The notes beneath the pieces were generated by a model. The model searched no databases. It worked only from the letters and a program-made list of their open reading frames with translations, and had not been told where the DNA came from. A DNA stretch of 64,000 bases from Acidovorax sp. (lineage in GTDB: Bacteria; Pseudomonadota; Gammaproteobacteria; Burkholderiales; Burkholderiaceae_C): positions 23,123 through 87,122 of the forward strand of contig JAITLO010000002.1 of NCBI GenBank assembly GCA_031277855.1. Direction: 5' to 3'. This document shows positions 11,094 through 20,510 of the stretch, in pieces (the first letter of the stretch is position 1; the number at the start of each line of letters is the position of its first letter). The position numbers and the translations under genes are program-made.

Positions 11094-12428
11094 ATGGCGC
11101 GTCGGTATTTTGGAACAGACGGTATTCGCGGCACGGTGGGCCAGGCGCCTATCACCCCAGACTTTGCATTGCGCCTGGCCCATGCGGTGGGGCGTGTGCT
11201 GCGCCAAACCCAGGACCGCCCTACGGTGCTGATTGGCAAGGACACACGCATCTCTGGCTATATGCTGGAAGCAGCCATGGAAGCCGGCTTTAACGCCGCG
11301 GGTGTGGATGTGATCCTGCTGGGCCCCCTGCCCACGCCCGGCGTGGCCTATCTGACCCGTGCCCAGCGGGCCAGCCTGGGGGTGGTGATCAGTGCCAGCC
11401 ACAATCCTTTTCAAGACAACGGCATCAAGTTCTTCAGCGCACAGGGCACCAAGCTGCCAGACGCCTGGGAAGAAGAGGTCGAGGCCCTGGTCGACGCAGA
11501 GCCGGCCTGGGTGGACTCACGCAACCTGGGCAAGGCCAGGCGCCTCAATGATGCGGCAGGCCGCTACATCGAGTTCTGCAAAAGCACTTTCCCATCTGAC
11601 CTCAGCCTGCGTGGTTTGAAGATCGTGGTGGACGCCGCCCATGGGGCTGCCTACCAGATCGCCCCCACGGTATTTCATGAGCTGGGCGCCGACGTGGTGG
11701 CCATTGGCTGCCAACCCGACGGATTGAATATCAACGACGGCGTGGGGGCGACTCATCCGGACGCGCTGGCCATGGCTGTGCGGGCCAACCATGCGGACTA
11801 TGGCGTGGCCCTGGATGGCGATGCCGACCGCTTGCTGATGGTGGATGCCCAGGGCCGCATCTTCAACGGCGATGAGCTGATCTATCTGATGGTGCTGGAC
11901 CGCCTGCAACGCGGCGAACAGGTCGCCGGTGTGGTGGGGACCTTGATGACCAATATGGCGGTGGAAAAAGCCCTGGAGGCCCAAGGCATCCCCATGGTGC
12001 GCGCCAAGGTGGGTGACCGTTATGTGCTGGAAGAGCTGCAGCGCAATCAGTGGCTGCTGGGTGGTGAGGGCTCGGGGCATTTGCTGGCGCTGGACAAGCA
12101 CACCACGGGTGATGGCCTGGTCAGCGCATTGCAAATACTGCAGGCCTGTGCACGCAGCCAGAAAACCATGGCGGTGCTGCTGCAGGAGCTCAAACTCTAT
12201 CCCCAGGTAATGGTCAATGTGCGCCTGCAGCCGGGGCAGGATTGGAAGACCAATGCCCAGCTGGGCCCGGCACAAAAAGCGGTAGAGCAGCAGCTGGCAG
12301 GCTATGGCCGTGTGCTGGTGCGCCCCAGCGGTACCGAGCCCTTGCTGCGGGTGATGGTGGAAGCCCAGGATGGAGAGCAGGCCAGCCGATTGGCCGAACA
12401 TCTGGCGGATGTGGTGCGGGCGGGGTGA
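11094..12428 (+). CDS. glmM: Phosphoglucosamine mutase
   Basis: GlmM converts glucosamine-6-phosphate to glucosamine-1-phosphate for peptidoglycan and LPS precursors. The 444 residues match the family. The N terminus YFGTDGIRG is typical, the phosphoserine loop is [18 protein letters not shown], the metal loop is [13 protein letters not shown], and the sugar loop is GGEGSGH. The C-terminal phosphate-binding loop reads [13 protein letters not shown] strong AAGGAGG precedes the ATG. A copy of the stop-linked repeat begins 5 bp after the stop. Confidence 0.97.
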   Translation: MARRYFGTDGIRGTVGQAPITPDFALRLAHAVGRVLRQTQDRPTVLIGKDTRISGYMLEAAMEAGFNAAGVDVILLGPLPTPGVAYLTRAQRASLGVVISASHNPFQDNGIKFFSAQGTKLPDAWEEEVEALVDAEPAWVDSRNLGKARRLNDAAGRYIEFCKSTFPSDLSLRGLKIVVDAAHGAAYQIAPTVFHELGADVVAIGCQPDGLNINDGVGATHPDALAMAVRANHADYGVALDGDADRLLMVDAQGRIFNGDELIYLMVLDRLQRGEQVAGVVGTLMTNMAVEKALEAQGIPMVRAKVGDRYVLEELQRNQWLLGGEGSGHLLALDKHTTGDGLVSALQILQACARSQKTMAVLLQELKLYPQVMVNVRLQPGQDWKTNAQLGPAQKAVEQQLAGYGRVLVRPSGTEPLLRVMVEAQDGEQASRLAEHLADVVRAG

Positions 12429-12432
12429 CTTG

Positions 12433-12541
12433 ATCCCCCCTGGGTCGCCTTCGGCGACTTCCCCTCGAGGGGACGACAGCCTCGCTGCGGGGGCGGCCCT
12501 TGCTCGCTGTCCCTGACCTGGGCTGTGCCAGTTTTATATGC
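12433..12541 (+). repeat. Stop-linked intergenic repeat, copy A
   Basis: The element begins 5 bp after the glmM stop with CCCCCCTGGGTCGCC. It contains a GTCGCC-TTC-GGCGAC hairpin (12444-12458) and a CCCCTCGAGGGG palindrome (12461-12472). It ends with GGGGGCGGCCCTTGCTCGCTG and GACCTGGGCTGTGCC. The same segments recur at 18640-18708, 27171-27304 and 41282-41408. The rest of the gap to 12756 shows nothing I can name. Confidence 0.75.
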
Positions 12542-12756
12542 CTTTGGCCGCAAGCATTTTCGGGTAAGCATTCCGAAATCCCCGTGGGCTCTGCATACCT
12601 GCTCCAGGGAGAGTTCAGCCTCTGTGCCGGGCTTTCCGGCTTTGGTGAGTAGCGATGACGATAGCGTAGAGATGCTCTTGTTCTGGGAGCATTTCGTGTA
12701 GGTATACCTAGCGCTTGAGGGTGCCGTTGCCTGAAATGAAGTGGTTTCGGCTGCCA

Positions 12757-14985
12757 TCAATGCTGCAGCCGGTATTGCTGCAAAAAGCTGGCGAAATCGG
12801 AGGCGGCGAGGGGGCGGCTGAAATGGTAGCCCTGGGCCTCGTCACAGCCTTGGGTGCGCAGAAAGTCCAGCTGTTCCTGGGTCTCCACACCTTCGGCCGT
12901 GGTGCGCATGCCCAGGGCCTGGGCCATGCGGATGATGGCGCTGACGATGGCGCGGTCGTTGCTGTCGTGGTCGATGTCGCGGATAAAGGACTGATCGATC
13001 TTGAGCTTGTAGATCTGAAAGCGTTTGAGCTGGCTGAGTGATGAGTAGCCGGTGCCGAAGTCGTCCATGGAAAGGCGTATGCCATGGGCATTCAGCCGGT
13101 CCATGGTGACCGTGGCGGTGCGGGGGTCTTGCACGGCCACGCCCTCGGTCAACTCCAGCTCCAGTAAATCGGGGGAGATGCCGGACTCTGTCAGGATGCG
13201 GTTCACCATTTCCGGCAGCTGTGGCTGGTGGAACTGAATGGCAGACAGATTGACTGCGACCTTGATCTTTCCCAGCCCTTTGCCGCGCCAGTGCTTGAGC
13301 TGTTCCACGGCCGTGCGCAGCACCCATTCGCCAATTTGCAGAATCTGGCCGCTGTCCTCGGCCACCGGAATGAATTCGGCCGGAGAGATAAAGCCCAGCT
13401 CCGGGTGCTGCCAGCGCAGCAAGGCCTCGGCGCTGTGAATATGGCCTGTATGCAGGCAGACCTGGGGCTGATAGTGCAGCTGGAACTGGTTGCGCTCCAG
13501 GGCCCGGCGCAAGGCGTTTTCCAGTTGCAGGGCTCGCAGGGACTTGGCCTGCATCTCGGGCGTGTAAAAGCGGAAGGTGTTGCGGCCGTCCAGCTTGGCG
13601 TGGTACATGGCCACATCGGCCGCCTGGGTCAAGGTGTCAAAGTCTGTGCCGTCACGCGGGTGCAGTGCAATCCCCATGGAAGGAGCAATCGTCAGCTCGT
13701 GGCGCTCAATCTGGTAGGGCTGCAGAGCCGCTTGCTGGAGTTTTTCCGCGACACGCGCCGCGCCCTGGGCATTGGCGCCGGGGAGTAGCAGCACAAACTC
13801 GTCGCCGCCCAAGCGTGCCACCGTATCGCGTTCGCGCACGGCAGAGCGCAGGCGCTTGCCGATTTCCACCAGCAGGGCATCACCGACCTTGTGGCCCAGC
13901 GAGTCGTTGACATGTTTGAAGTGGTCCAGGTCCAGAAAAATCACCGCCAAGGGGCTGCTGTTGTCGCTAGCAGTTTGGATGGCTGCTGCGCTGCGCTGTG
14001 CCAGCAAGGTGCGGTTGGGTAGCCCGGTCAGCGGGTCATAGTGGGCCAGCCAGTAGATGCGTTCCTGGTCTTGCAAGCGGTCCTGCACCTCGCGGTGCAG
14101 ATTGGCCACGGTGGTGCTGAGTTCCTGGGTGCGCTCGCGCACCTGCTGCTCCAGCCGTGACTGAATCTGCGTCAGCTGTTGCTGTGCCTGTTTGCGGGTG
14201 GTGATGTCTTCCAAAATCCACACGCTGCCCTGGGTGGGGTCGGCAGCATCGAGCAGCTTGCAGCGGATTTCGCAGTCTATATGTGTGCCGTCCTTGCGGC
14301 GCAGGCTGACTTCGGCATCAAAGCGCAGGCCGTGCAGCAAGAAGCCCTGGTTTTTTTGCTGCAAAAGACTCCAGGCCTGGGTGTCGGAGATCAGGCAGTG
14401 GGGCGCGACGTCCTGCAACTCCCCGATGCGGTAGCCCAGCATCTGCTCCAGGTGCGGATTGCAGCGGGTGATCTTGCCATCACGGTAGAAGGCAATGCCT
14501 ATGGCTGCATGGTCAAACAGCAGTTGTTTTTCGCGCATGACATTGCCAAGCAAAGATTGGGCCTGCTTGTGTTCGTCAATGTCGTCTATGGTCCAGATGG
14601 AGCCTTCGCTGGGGTCTTGGGGATTGATCAGGCGGCCCGTCAGCGAGCCCCAGAACAGGCGACCGTTTTTGCGCTGCATCAGCCGCTCGGTCTTGAAGGT
14701 CTGGCCTTGAGAGAGAAACGGGTAGGCGCTGCGTCCCAGGGCGCGGAAATTGGAGCGCGAAGGGTGAAAGCTCACGCTGCTGATGCCGGCCATCTCCTGG
14801 GGAGTGGGGTAGCCAAAAATATCGGCATAGCGCTGGTTGCAACGCTCCAGCACGCGCTGGCGGATGAGGGCAACGCCTATGCCGGCACTGTCAAGCAGGG
14901 TCTGGTGTTCGCGCAGCAGGCGCAGGATGGCCGCAGTGTCGGCATGCTCCAGCATGTGCGGAGGGTCATCTAGCAGATGGGACAT
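12757..14985 (-). CDS. PAS-PAS-GGDEF-EAL cyclic-di-GMP signalling protein
   Basis: This protein of about 742 residues should make and/or break c-di-GMP in response to a signal sensed by its PAS domains. Two PAS/PAC units span about residues 20-140 and 150-280, each ending in an IDDIDEHKQAQ- or EDITTRKQAQ-type linker. A coiled coil follows, then the GGDEF domain with intact RLGGDEF and an RERD inhibitory site five residues before GGDEF. The EAL domain has EALLRW, DDFGTGYSSL and KIDQSFI. Both catalytic motifs look intact, so either activity is possible. No membrane segment is seen. I chose ATG at 14985; TTG 14991 is two codons upstream. The gene stands alone, and the 238-bp gap upstream shows no feature I can support. 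Confidence 0.9.
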   Translation of the reverse strand: MSHLLDDPPHMLEHADTAAILRLLREHQTLLDSAGIGVALIRQRVLERCNQRYADIFGYPTPQEMAGISSVSFHPSRSNFRALGRSAYPFLSQGQTFKTERLMQRKNGRLFWGSLTGRLINPQDPSEGSIWTIDDIDEHKQAQSLLGNVMREKQLLFDHAAIGIAFYRDGKITRCNPHLEQMLGYRIGELQDVAPHCLISDTQAWSLLQQKNQGFLLHGLRFDAEVSLRRKDGTHIDCEIRCKLLDAADPTQGSVWILEDITTRKQAQQQLTQIQSRLEQQVRERTQELSTTVANLHREVQDRLQDQERIYWLAHYDPLTGLPNRTLLAQRSAAAIQTASDNSSPLAVIFLDLDHFKHVNDSLGHKVGDALLVEIGKRLRSAVRERDTVARLGGDEFVLLLPGANAQGAARVAEKLQQAALQPYQIERHELTIAPSMGIALHPRDGTDFDTLTQAADVAMYHAKLDGRNTFRFYTPEMQAKSLRALQLENALRRALERNQFQLHYQPQVCLHTGHIHSAEALLRWQHPELGFISPAEFIPVAEDSGQILQIGEWVLRTAVEQLKHWRGKGLGKIKVAVNLSAIQFHQPQLPEMVNRILTESGISPDLLELELTEGVAVQDPRTATVTMDRLNAHGIRLSMDDFGTGYSSLSQLKRFQIYKLKIDQSFIRDIDHDSNDRAIVSAIIRMAQALGMRTTAEGVETQEQLDFLRTQGCDEAQGYHFSRPLAASDFASFLQQYRLQH

Positions 14986-15223
14986 GTGCAAGGCGCAGGC
15001 AGAAAGAAAAACTGCAGCGCCCGGTGCCTGCAGCTTATAAATGTTTATTTATGTTACATGCATTGACGCTGGCCGTGCGCCGGAGTGTCCTGTCTGTAGC
15101 GCAGGGCTCCACGGGATTTGACGCAGTTCAGAAAAATGCGTAGGAGATCATGTCGTGTGACTGGCAGTAAATGGCGCTTTGGGAGTTCTGCGTGCTGCCA
15201 TCGTCGAGATCGTCAATAGGGTC

Positions 15224-16147
15224 TCAGGTCCGCTCCAGCAGACTGGCCAGCAGCCCATGGCGTAAAGCGCCTTGTGCCATGCGCATATGCTGTAACTCCA
15301 GTACCTCAAACACGGCGCACATCAGGCTGATGCCGCCGCCTATGACGGGCTGCAACTCAGGCCTCAGACCTTGCAGCTGCAATCGGTCCACATGGCCCAG
15401 TGCCTGCAACTGCGCGCGCAGCTGCCACAGTGCCTCGCGCTCAATGGTGCCGCTGGGGTGGCCCTGGGCACTGAGAACCTTGCTGATGGCGCCTGCCGTG
15501 CCGGATGCGCCATACACCGCGGTTTCGGGCTGTGCCCGCAACTGGGTGCGCAGCGTGCGGGCCGGCTCCAGCACCTGCAATGCTGCTGCATGGGCCGCAG
15601 CAAAGCAGTCGGCGGAAAGCAGGCCCTGCGGGAAAAAGCGCTGTGACCAGGCCACACTGCCCAATGGGTAAGAGCTGGCATGCTCCAGCTGTGCGCCATG
15701 GCCCAGTCCCAGCTCTGTGGAGCGTCCGCCAATGTCCACCACCAGCCGCGGGCCGGGCTGTTCGGGCAGAAAAAGTGATACGCCCTGGTAGATCAGCCGT
15801 GCCTCTTGTTCGCCGGTGATGACCTCGATGGGGCATTGCACGATGGCCGAGGCTTTTTCCAGAAAGCTGTTGCGGTTGATAGCCTCGCGCAGCGTCTGTG
15901 TAGCTGCCACGCGGCGATGTGCAAGAGGCACATGGGCCATCAGCGTGGCGTAGTGTTGCAGGCAATCCCAGCCACGTTCCATGGCATCGGCCTGCAACTG
16001 GCCCTGGGCGTCGAGCGCGCCACCCAGGCGTACGGTTTCCTTGCGGTGCAATTGCAGACGGATGCGGCCGCGCTCCACCCGCGCGGTTTCCAGCAGAACG
16101 CTGTTGGATCCTATGTCGATCGCGGCCAGCGCGCTTCCCTCTTTCAT
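15224..16147 (-). CDS. Short Ppx/GppA-family phosphatase
   Basis: The 307-residue product has only the two actin/hexokinase-like ATPase lobes of the Ppx/GppA family (exopolyphosphatase or pppGpp phosphohydrolase). Landmarks are ALAAIDIGSNSVLLE at the N terminus, VVDIGGRSTELGLG, and GASGTAGAISKVL. It lacks the C-terminal HD-like region found in the 487-residue paralogue at 18712-20175. I chose ATG at 16147, which places the conserved DIGSNS at the family position and has GAGGG upstream; the open frame extends to 16201. It is divergent from ppk. Which substrate it uses cannot be read from the sequence. Confidence 0.85.
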   Translation of the reverse strand: MKEGSALAAIDIGSNSVLLETARVERGRIRLQLHRKETVRLGGALDAQGQLQADAMERGWDCLQHYATLMAHVPLAHRRVAATQTLREAINRNSFLEKASAIVQCPIEVITGEQEARLIYQGVSLFLPEQPGPRLVVDIGGRSTELGLGHGAQLEHASSYPLGSVAWSQRFFPQGLLSADCFAAAHAAALQVLEPARTLRTQLRAQPETAVYGASGTAGAISKVLSAQGHPSGTIEREALWQLRAQLQALGHVDRLQLQGLRPELQPVIGGGISLMCAVFEVLELQHMRMAQGALRHGLLASLLERT

Positions 16148-16262
16148 GACAATGCCCTCACATGAAGCCGCGCAGATTACCACTGTTGCCATTGGAATCA
16201 TCTTCGCTTTTAAAAGGAGTAATCACACACTCTTTTTCAAGGCTGCGCCTACTTTCACATAA

Positions 16263-16280
16263 TTGTCATTAATTAGTCAT
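16263..16280 (+). promoter_or_regulatory. PHO box upstream of ppk
   Basis: TTGTCAT (16263-16269), a 4-bp AT spacer TAAT, and TAGTCAT (16274-16280) form the 7-4-7 direct repeat bound by PhoB. A -10-like AATACT follows 10 bp later at 16291-16296, the spacing usual for PhoB promoters. The predicted transcript would begin near 16302. Confidence 0.75.
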
Positions 16281-16359
16281 CAAAATCGTGAATACTTACG
16301 GCATCAGCATTTTGATACTGGATTTCTCTGTGCCTTGTGATGCTTTGGATGACGTTCTG

Positions 16360-18504
16360 ATGACAGTGGCGGGGGCGAGCGATGGTGGAACGCAAGACCA
16401 ACAAGATTTCCACGAAGAGGGAAATCCCGATCTGAATTCGGAGCCTGCTCCTGCATTGATGCCGGTGTTGCAGCCTTTGTTGGACCGGGACCTGAGCATT
16501 CTGGCTTTCAACGAACGTGTGCTGTATTGGGCCATGCGCACCGATGTGCCTTTGCTGGAGCGGCTGCGCTTTTTGACCATTGTTTCGTCCAATCTGGATG
16601 AATTTTTCGAAGTGCGTGCGGCACCGCAGGTCACGGCCATGCGCGCGGCGCAGGAGCAGGGCGTGGCATTGCCGCAGGCCTTGCAGGCTCTGGTTGACCA
16701 TGCCCATGCCCTGGTGGCCCAGCAATACCGGCTGTACAACGAATCCATCATCCCGGCTTTTATGCAAGCCGGCATCCGTTTGGTGCCCCACCGTGAACGC
16801 ACTGCCGCACAGCGCGAGTGGGTGCGCAACTACTTCATCAAGGAAGTACGGCCTCTGCTGATGCCCGTAGGACTGGATCCAGCCCACCCCTTTCCCAAGG
16901 TGGCCAACAAAACCTTGAACTTCATTGTGCGTTTGCAAGGGCGTGATGCCTTTGGACGCCACAACGATGTGGCGATTTTGCGCGTGCCCCGTGCATTGCC
17001 GCGTTTGTTGGAGCTGCCCGCGAGAATGTGTGGTGGCAAGCGCATGTTTGTCAGCCTCACCAGCATGGTGCGAGCCCATCTGCAGGACTTGTTCCCCGGG
17101 CGCAAGGTGCTGGAGTGCTCGCAGTTTCGCGTGACCCGCCACTCCGATCTGGCGGTGGACGAAGAAGACGTCCCCAATCTGCGCCAGGCGCTGCGCCAGG
17201 GCTTGCACCACCGGCATTACGGCATGGCTGCGCGGCTGGAAGTGGAGGCGGGTTGCCCTGACCCGCTGGCCCAGCTGCTGCTGACCCAGTTTTCGCTGCC
17301 ACCGCAGGTGCTGTTCCGTGTTGAAGGATCGGTGAATCTGGTGCGCCTCGCGCAACTGGTGGACCTGGTCGACAAGCCGCAGCTGCTGTTTCCGGTCTGG
17401 CGGCCGGTCTGGCCCAGAGGCTTGGTTGAGGGGCGCTCGATCTTTGCCCAACTGCGTCGGCGCGATGTGCTGATTCACCAGCCATTCGAGAGTTTTGATG
17501 GTGTGCTGGCCCTGCTGCGCGAAGCGGTGAACGACCCCCGGGTGCTGGCCATCAAGCAGACCGTCTACCGCACGGGCGCAGATTCCGAGCTGATGCAATT
17601 GCTGGCCGAGGCGGTACGCCGTGGCAAGGAAGTCATGGCGGTGGTGGAGCTTAAGGCCCGCTTCGACGAGGAAGCCAACATCAACTGGGCCGAGGCGCTG
17701 GAAGATGTGGGGGCCCAGGTGGTCTATGGCGTGGTGGGGCTCAAAACCCATGCCAAGATGCTGTTGGTCACCCGCCGTGAGGGCAGGCATTTGCGCCGCT
17801 ATGGGCATTTGTCCACGGGCAACTACAACACCCGGACGGCCCGTGTCTATACCGACCTGGGTCATCTGACGGCCGATCCCGCCATGACGGCCGATATGGA
17901 TGCCGTCTTCAGCCACCTGGCCAACCAGAACCACATGCCCCAGCTGCAGCAGCTGGTGATGGCGCCATTTGCCTTGCATGACCAGATGCTGGCTTATATG
18001 GCCCAGGTGGCCGAGGCGGCGCGGCGCGGGCAGAGCGCACGCATTGTGGTCAAAGCGAATGCGCTGACCGATGAGGCGCTGGTACGCGGCTTGGTGGAGG
18101 CAGGCCAGGCCGGGGCCGATATTGACCTGATTGTGCGCGGGGCCTGCATCTTGCCGCCGCAGCTGGCTGGCTATACCGATCGCATTCGGGTGCGCTCGGT
18201 GATAGGGCGTTTTCTGGAGCACACCCGGGTGTTTTATTTCGCCTGGGGCGAGGAAGAACGGCTGTTGCTGTCGAGCGCCGACTGGATGAGCCGCAACATG
18301 CTGCGCCGTGTGGAGCTGGCCTGGCCGGTGAACAACCCCCAGCTGCGTCAGCAGATTATTGATGAATGCCTGGTGGCCTATCTGCATGACGACCGCAATG
18401 CCTGGAGTCTGCAGGCCGATGGCCGCTATCTGCCGCCGCCCCAGCCTTGCGAGGGCCATGGCGCCCAGCAGGCGCTGATGCAGCGCTACGCAGCGGCGTC
18501 TTAA
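16360..18504 (+). CDS. ppk: Polyphosphate kinase 1
   Basis: PPK1 polymerises the gamma phosphate of ATP into polyphosphate. The N-terminal domain begins at RDLSILAFNERVLYWA, and SNLDEFFEVR follows. The catalytic phospholipase-D-like core carries the autophosphorylated His in GVVGLKTHAKMLLV and the second motif near SVIGRFLEHTRVFYF. I chose ATG at 16360 (MTVAGAS), giving 714 residues. A GTG at 16288 in the same frame would add 24 residues, but it lies inside the PHO-box promoter and upstream of the predicted transcript start. A terminator follows the stop. Phosphate-starvation control is inferred from the PHO box. Confidence 0.95.
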   Translation: MTVAGASDGGTQDQQDFHEEGNPDLNSEPAPALMPVLQPLLDRDLSILAFNERVLYWAMRTDVPLLERLRFLTIVSSNLDEFFEVRAAPQVTAMRAAQEQGVALPQALQALVDHAHALVAQQYRLYNESIIPAFMQAGIRLVPHRERTAAQREWVRNYFIKEVRPLLMPVGLDPAHPFPKVANKTLNFIVRLQGRDAFGRHNDVAILRVPRALPRLLELPARMCGGKRMFVSLTSMVRAHLQDLFPGRKVLECSQFRVTRHSDLAVDEEDVPNLRQALRQGLHHRHYGMAARLEVEAGCPDPLAQLLLTQFSLPPQVLFRVEGSVNLVRLAQLVDLVDKPQLLFPVWRPVWPRGLVEGRSIFAQLRRRDVLIHQPFESFDGVLALLREAVNDPRVLAIKQTVYRTGADSELMQLLAEAVRRGKEVMAVVELKARFDEEANINWAEALEDVGAQVVYGVVGLKTHAKMLLVTRREGRHLRRYGHLSTGNYNTRTARVYTDLGHLTADPAMTADMDAVFSHLANQNHMPQLQQLVMAPFALHDQMLAYMAQVAEAARRGQSARIVVKANALTDEALVRGLVEAGQAGADIDLIVRGACILPPQLAGYTDRIRVRSVIGRFLEHTRVFYFAWGEEERLLLSSADWMSRNMLRRVELAWPVNNPQLRQQIIDECLVAYLHDDRNAWSLQADGRYLPPPQPCEGHGAQQALMQRYAAAS

Positions 18505-18525
18505 ACGGCGCGCTCCCACATACAG

Positions 18526-18566
18526 AGCGGCTCCTGCACCACGGGTGTGCAGGAGCCGCTTTTTTA
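18526..18566 (+). terminator. Terminator after ppk
   Basis: A perfect 13-bp stem (18527-18539 with 18547-18559), extended by an A-T pair, has a 7-nt loop and is followed by six T's. It sits 22 bp after the ppk stop. Confidence 0.92.
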
Positions 18567-18639
18567 TTCAAAAACCAAAGCGCATCCAAATGGCATGGTC
18601 ATCGCAGCAGACCACGCCGCCTCTTTGAACGCGTTCTTA

Positions 18640-18708
18640 GGTGGCGCTGTTGCCATCCCCTTCCGGCGAAGCCAGAGGAGGGGAGGATGCGAAGCGGCTC
18701 AGGGAGAG
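18640..18708 (-). repeat. Stop-linked intergenic repeat, copy D (partial)
   Basis: Read on the minus strand, it starts a few bases after the ppx stop with CCCTGAGCCGCTTCGC and continues through a CCCCTCCTCTGGC segment to CAGCGCCACC. It matches the first half of copy B (27171 onward) and lacks the GGGGCGGC core. Confidence 0.6.
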
Positions 18709-18711
18709 GCC

Positions 18712-20175
18712 TCAGTCCAGCACCAGTTGCAGCTTCCAGCTGGTCTTGCTCCAGGCATCCACCTCTTCGGCCAGCAAATGGGCCGACTGCGGAAACTGCT
18801 GGCTCCAGCCTGTGGGCAGGCGCAGCGTGAAGTCCGTGCCCCTGCGTGACAGTTGCAGGCCTTGCAGCATGGGGGCCTGACGGGCATGGCAGAAGATCAC
18901 GGCCAGGCGCAGTGCCAACAGCTCCATGGCGCCGGGGGCCTGGGCGATGAAGTCTTCCACCTTCTTCAGCTTGCCCCGGTGGCCCAGGGCCAGCAGCGAC
19001 ATCTGTTGCAGCTCGGCCTCGCTGAACCCCTTGGCGCCGCACTGCTGCAGGATGTAGGCGCTATGGCGGTGGTAGTTGCTGCGGTTGATGCGTTGACCGG
19101 TTTCATGCACCAGGGCCGCCCATTCCAGCAGATGCTGCTGCGGCTGGGCCGTACCGGTCAGCTCGCGTGCCAGGTGCAAGGCCGTGTCTGCCACATGGCG
19201 GGCATGTGCCGTATCAACCGCAAAGCGGTGGGCCAGGGCATGGATGCTGGCGGTGCGCAAATCGCCCGTGGGCAGGTCGGCATCGGCCAGATCATGCAGC
19301 ACGCCCTGGCGCAGCGCACCCTGGGCAATCTGCATCTGGTCTATGCCCAGCAGGTCAAAGGCCGCACGCATGATGCTGATGCCGCCGGCCAGCATGGGGC
19401 GGCGGTCTTCGCGCATGCCGTCCAGGCGGATGCGGTCTACATGCTGGGCGCGCAGCAGCTGCTGTTGCAGCCAATCCAGGCCGTCGCGGTCGATGACGCC
19501 CTGGCTGCGCCCGTTGGCGATCAGCACCTCGCCCACGGCATTGGCCGTGCCGGCCGAGGCGTAGGCACGGTCCCAGCTGCCAGGGCGGAAGGTGTCCAAG
19601 GCCTCGTCCAGCACCGCGCGGGCAGCCAGCTCGGCATTGGCAAAGGCTTCGGCAGTCAGCACACCTTGTGGAAAATAGCGCATGGACCAGGCCACGCTGC
19701 CAATGCGGTAAGAGGCCAGGGCCTCGGCCTGCACGCCATGGCCCAGCACAAACTCGGTGGAGCGGCCGCCAATGTCCATCACCAGGCGGCGCTCATCGGT
19801 CATGGGCAGCTGGCTGACCACGCCGCGGTAGATCAGCCGTGCTTCTTCTTCGCCGCTGATGACATCGATGGGAAAACCCAGCAGCTCGTTGGCGCGTTGC
19901 ACAAAGGCTTCGCGGTTGCGGGCTTCGCGCAGGGTCTGGGTGGCCACGGCGCGCACGCACTCGGGTGCAAAGCCGCGCAGACGCTCGCCAAAGCGGGCCA
20001 GGCAGGCCCAGCCTCTTTCCATGGCCTCAGGCGTGAGATTGCGTTCATCATCCAGACCATTGCCTTGGCGCACGGTTTCCTTGATGTATTCCACGCGCTG
20101 GATTTGCAGGTGTTCAAAGCTGCCTATCTCCAGGCGAAAACTGTTGGAGCCCAGATCGATGGCGGCAAGATTCAT
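18712..20175 (-). CDS. ppx: Exopolyphosphatase (Ppx/GppA family, full length)
   Basis: Ppx releases phosphate from polyphosphate, opposing the neighbouring ppk. The 487-residue product has the N-terminal ATPase lobes (MNLAAIDLGSNSFRLE, VMDIGGRSTEFVLG, YASAGTANAVGEVL). It also has a C-terminal HD-like helical region with HALAHRFAVDTAHARHV and WAALVHETGQRINRSNYHRHSAYIL. I chose ATG at 20175, where the conserved N terminus begins; the open frame extends to 20205. A minus-strand PHO box lies 184 bp upstream, so phosphate control together with pst is likely. GppA activity cannot be excluded. Confidence 0.9.
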   Translation of the reverse strand: MNLAAIDLGSNSFRLEIGSFEHLQIQRVEYIKETVRQGNGLDDERNLTPEAMERGWACLARFGERLRGFAPECVRAVATQTLREARNREAFVQRANELLGFPIDVISGEEEARLIYRGVVSQLPMTDERRLVMDIGGRSTEFVLGHGVQAEALASYRIGSVAWSMRYFPQGVLTAEAFANAELAARAVLDEALDTFRPGSWDRAYASAGTANAVGEVLIANGRSQGVIDRDGLDWLQQQLLRAQHVDRIRLDGMREDRRPMLAGGISIMRAAFDLLGIDQMQIAQGALRQGVLHDLADADLPTGDLRTASIHALAHRFAVDTAHARHVADTALHLARELTGTAQPQQHLLEWAALVHETGQRINRSNYHRHSAYILQQCGAKGFSEAELQQMSLLALGHRGKLKKVEDFIAQAPGAMELLALRLAVIFCHARQAPMLQGLQLSRRGTDFTLRLPTGWSQQFPQSAHLLAEEVDAWSKTSWKLQLVLD

Positions 20176-20358
20176 GGCATGGGGCATGGAAGGCAAGAGT
20201 GACAAAACGAGAAAGTGCGCAGCTTAGCAGCGTCGGCTGGCGCGGGTCTCCAAAAAACACATGGTCGCCACTGGTGTTCCGCTTTTGCATGCACCAATGG
20301 TTGCCAGGTGGGAAGAGGGTGTGGCGGCCAGCAAAGCTCAGCACGCTACGTCAGCTTC

Positions 20359-20376
20359 ATGACATTTGCATGACAG
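20359..20376 (-). promoter_or_regulatory. PHO box facing ppx
   Basis: On the minus strand the bases read CTGTCAT-GCAA-ATGTCAT, an almost ideal 7-4-7 PhoB site, directed toward ppx. It is separated by 63 bp from the plus-strand PHO box that serves pstS. Confidence 0.75.
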
Positions 20377-20439
20377 CATGCATGGTGGGTGTGTTTGCCA
20401 TCAGCCTGCTGCTGCAGGGCAGCGCTGAATCCCTGAAAT

Positions 20440-20457
20440 ATGTCACGACGCTGTCAT
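20440..20457 (+). promoter_or_regulatory. PHO box and promoter of pstS
   Basis: ATGTCAC (20440-20446), spacer GACG, and CTGTCAT (20451-20457) form a PhoB site. TACATT at 20468-20473 lies 10 bp downstream as the -10. The pstS ribosome site AAGAGG and ATG 20511 follow. Confidence 0.82.
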
Positions 20458-20510
20458 AAACAGTTTCTACATTCGCTTTCATTGCTTTTTCCCCAACCAA
20501 GAGGTTTTTC

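Noticed and set aside
12542..12756. Small gene or terminator between glmM and the GGDEF-EAL gene
   Set aside because: Short frames have no ribosome site or family likeness, and the weak hairpin near 12670-12700 lacks a T tract.
16273..18519. Open frame of 748 codons opposite ppk
   Set aside because: A shadow of ppk. The PPK1 motifs lie on the plus strand, and this frame has the same His/Gln-rich composition as other shadows.
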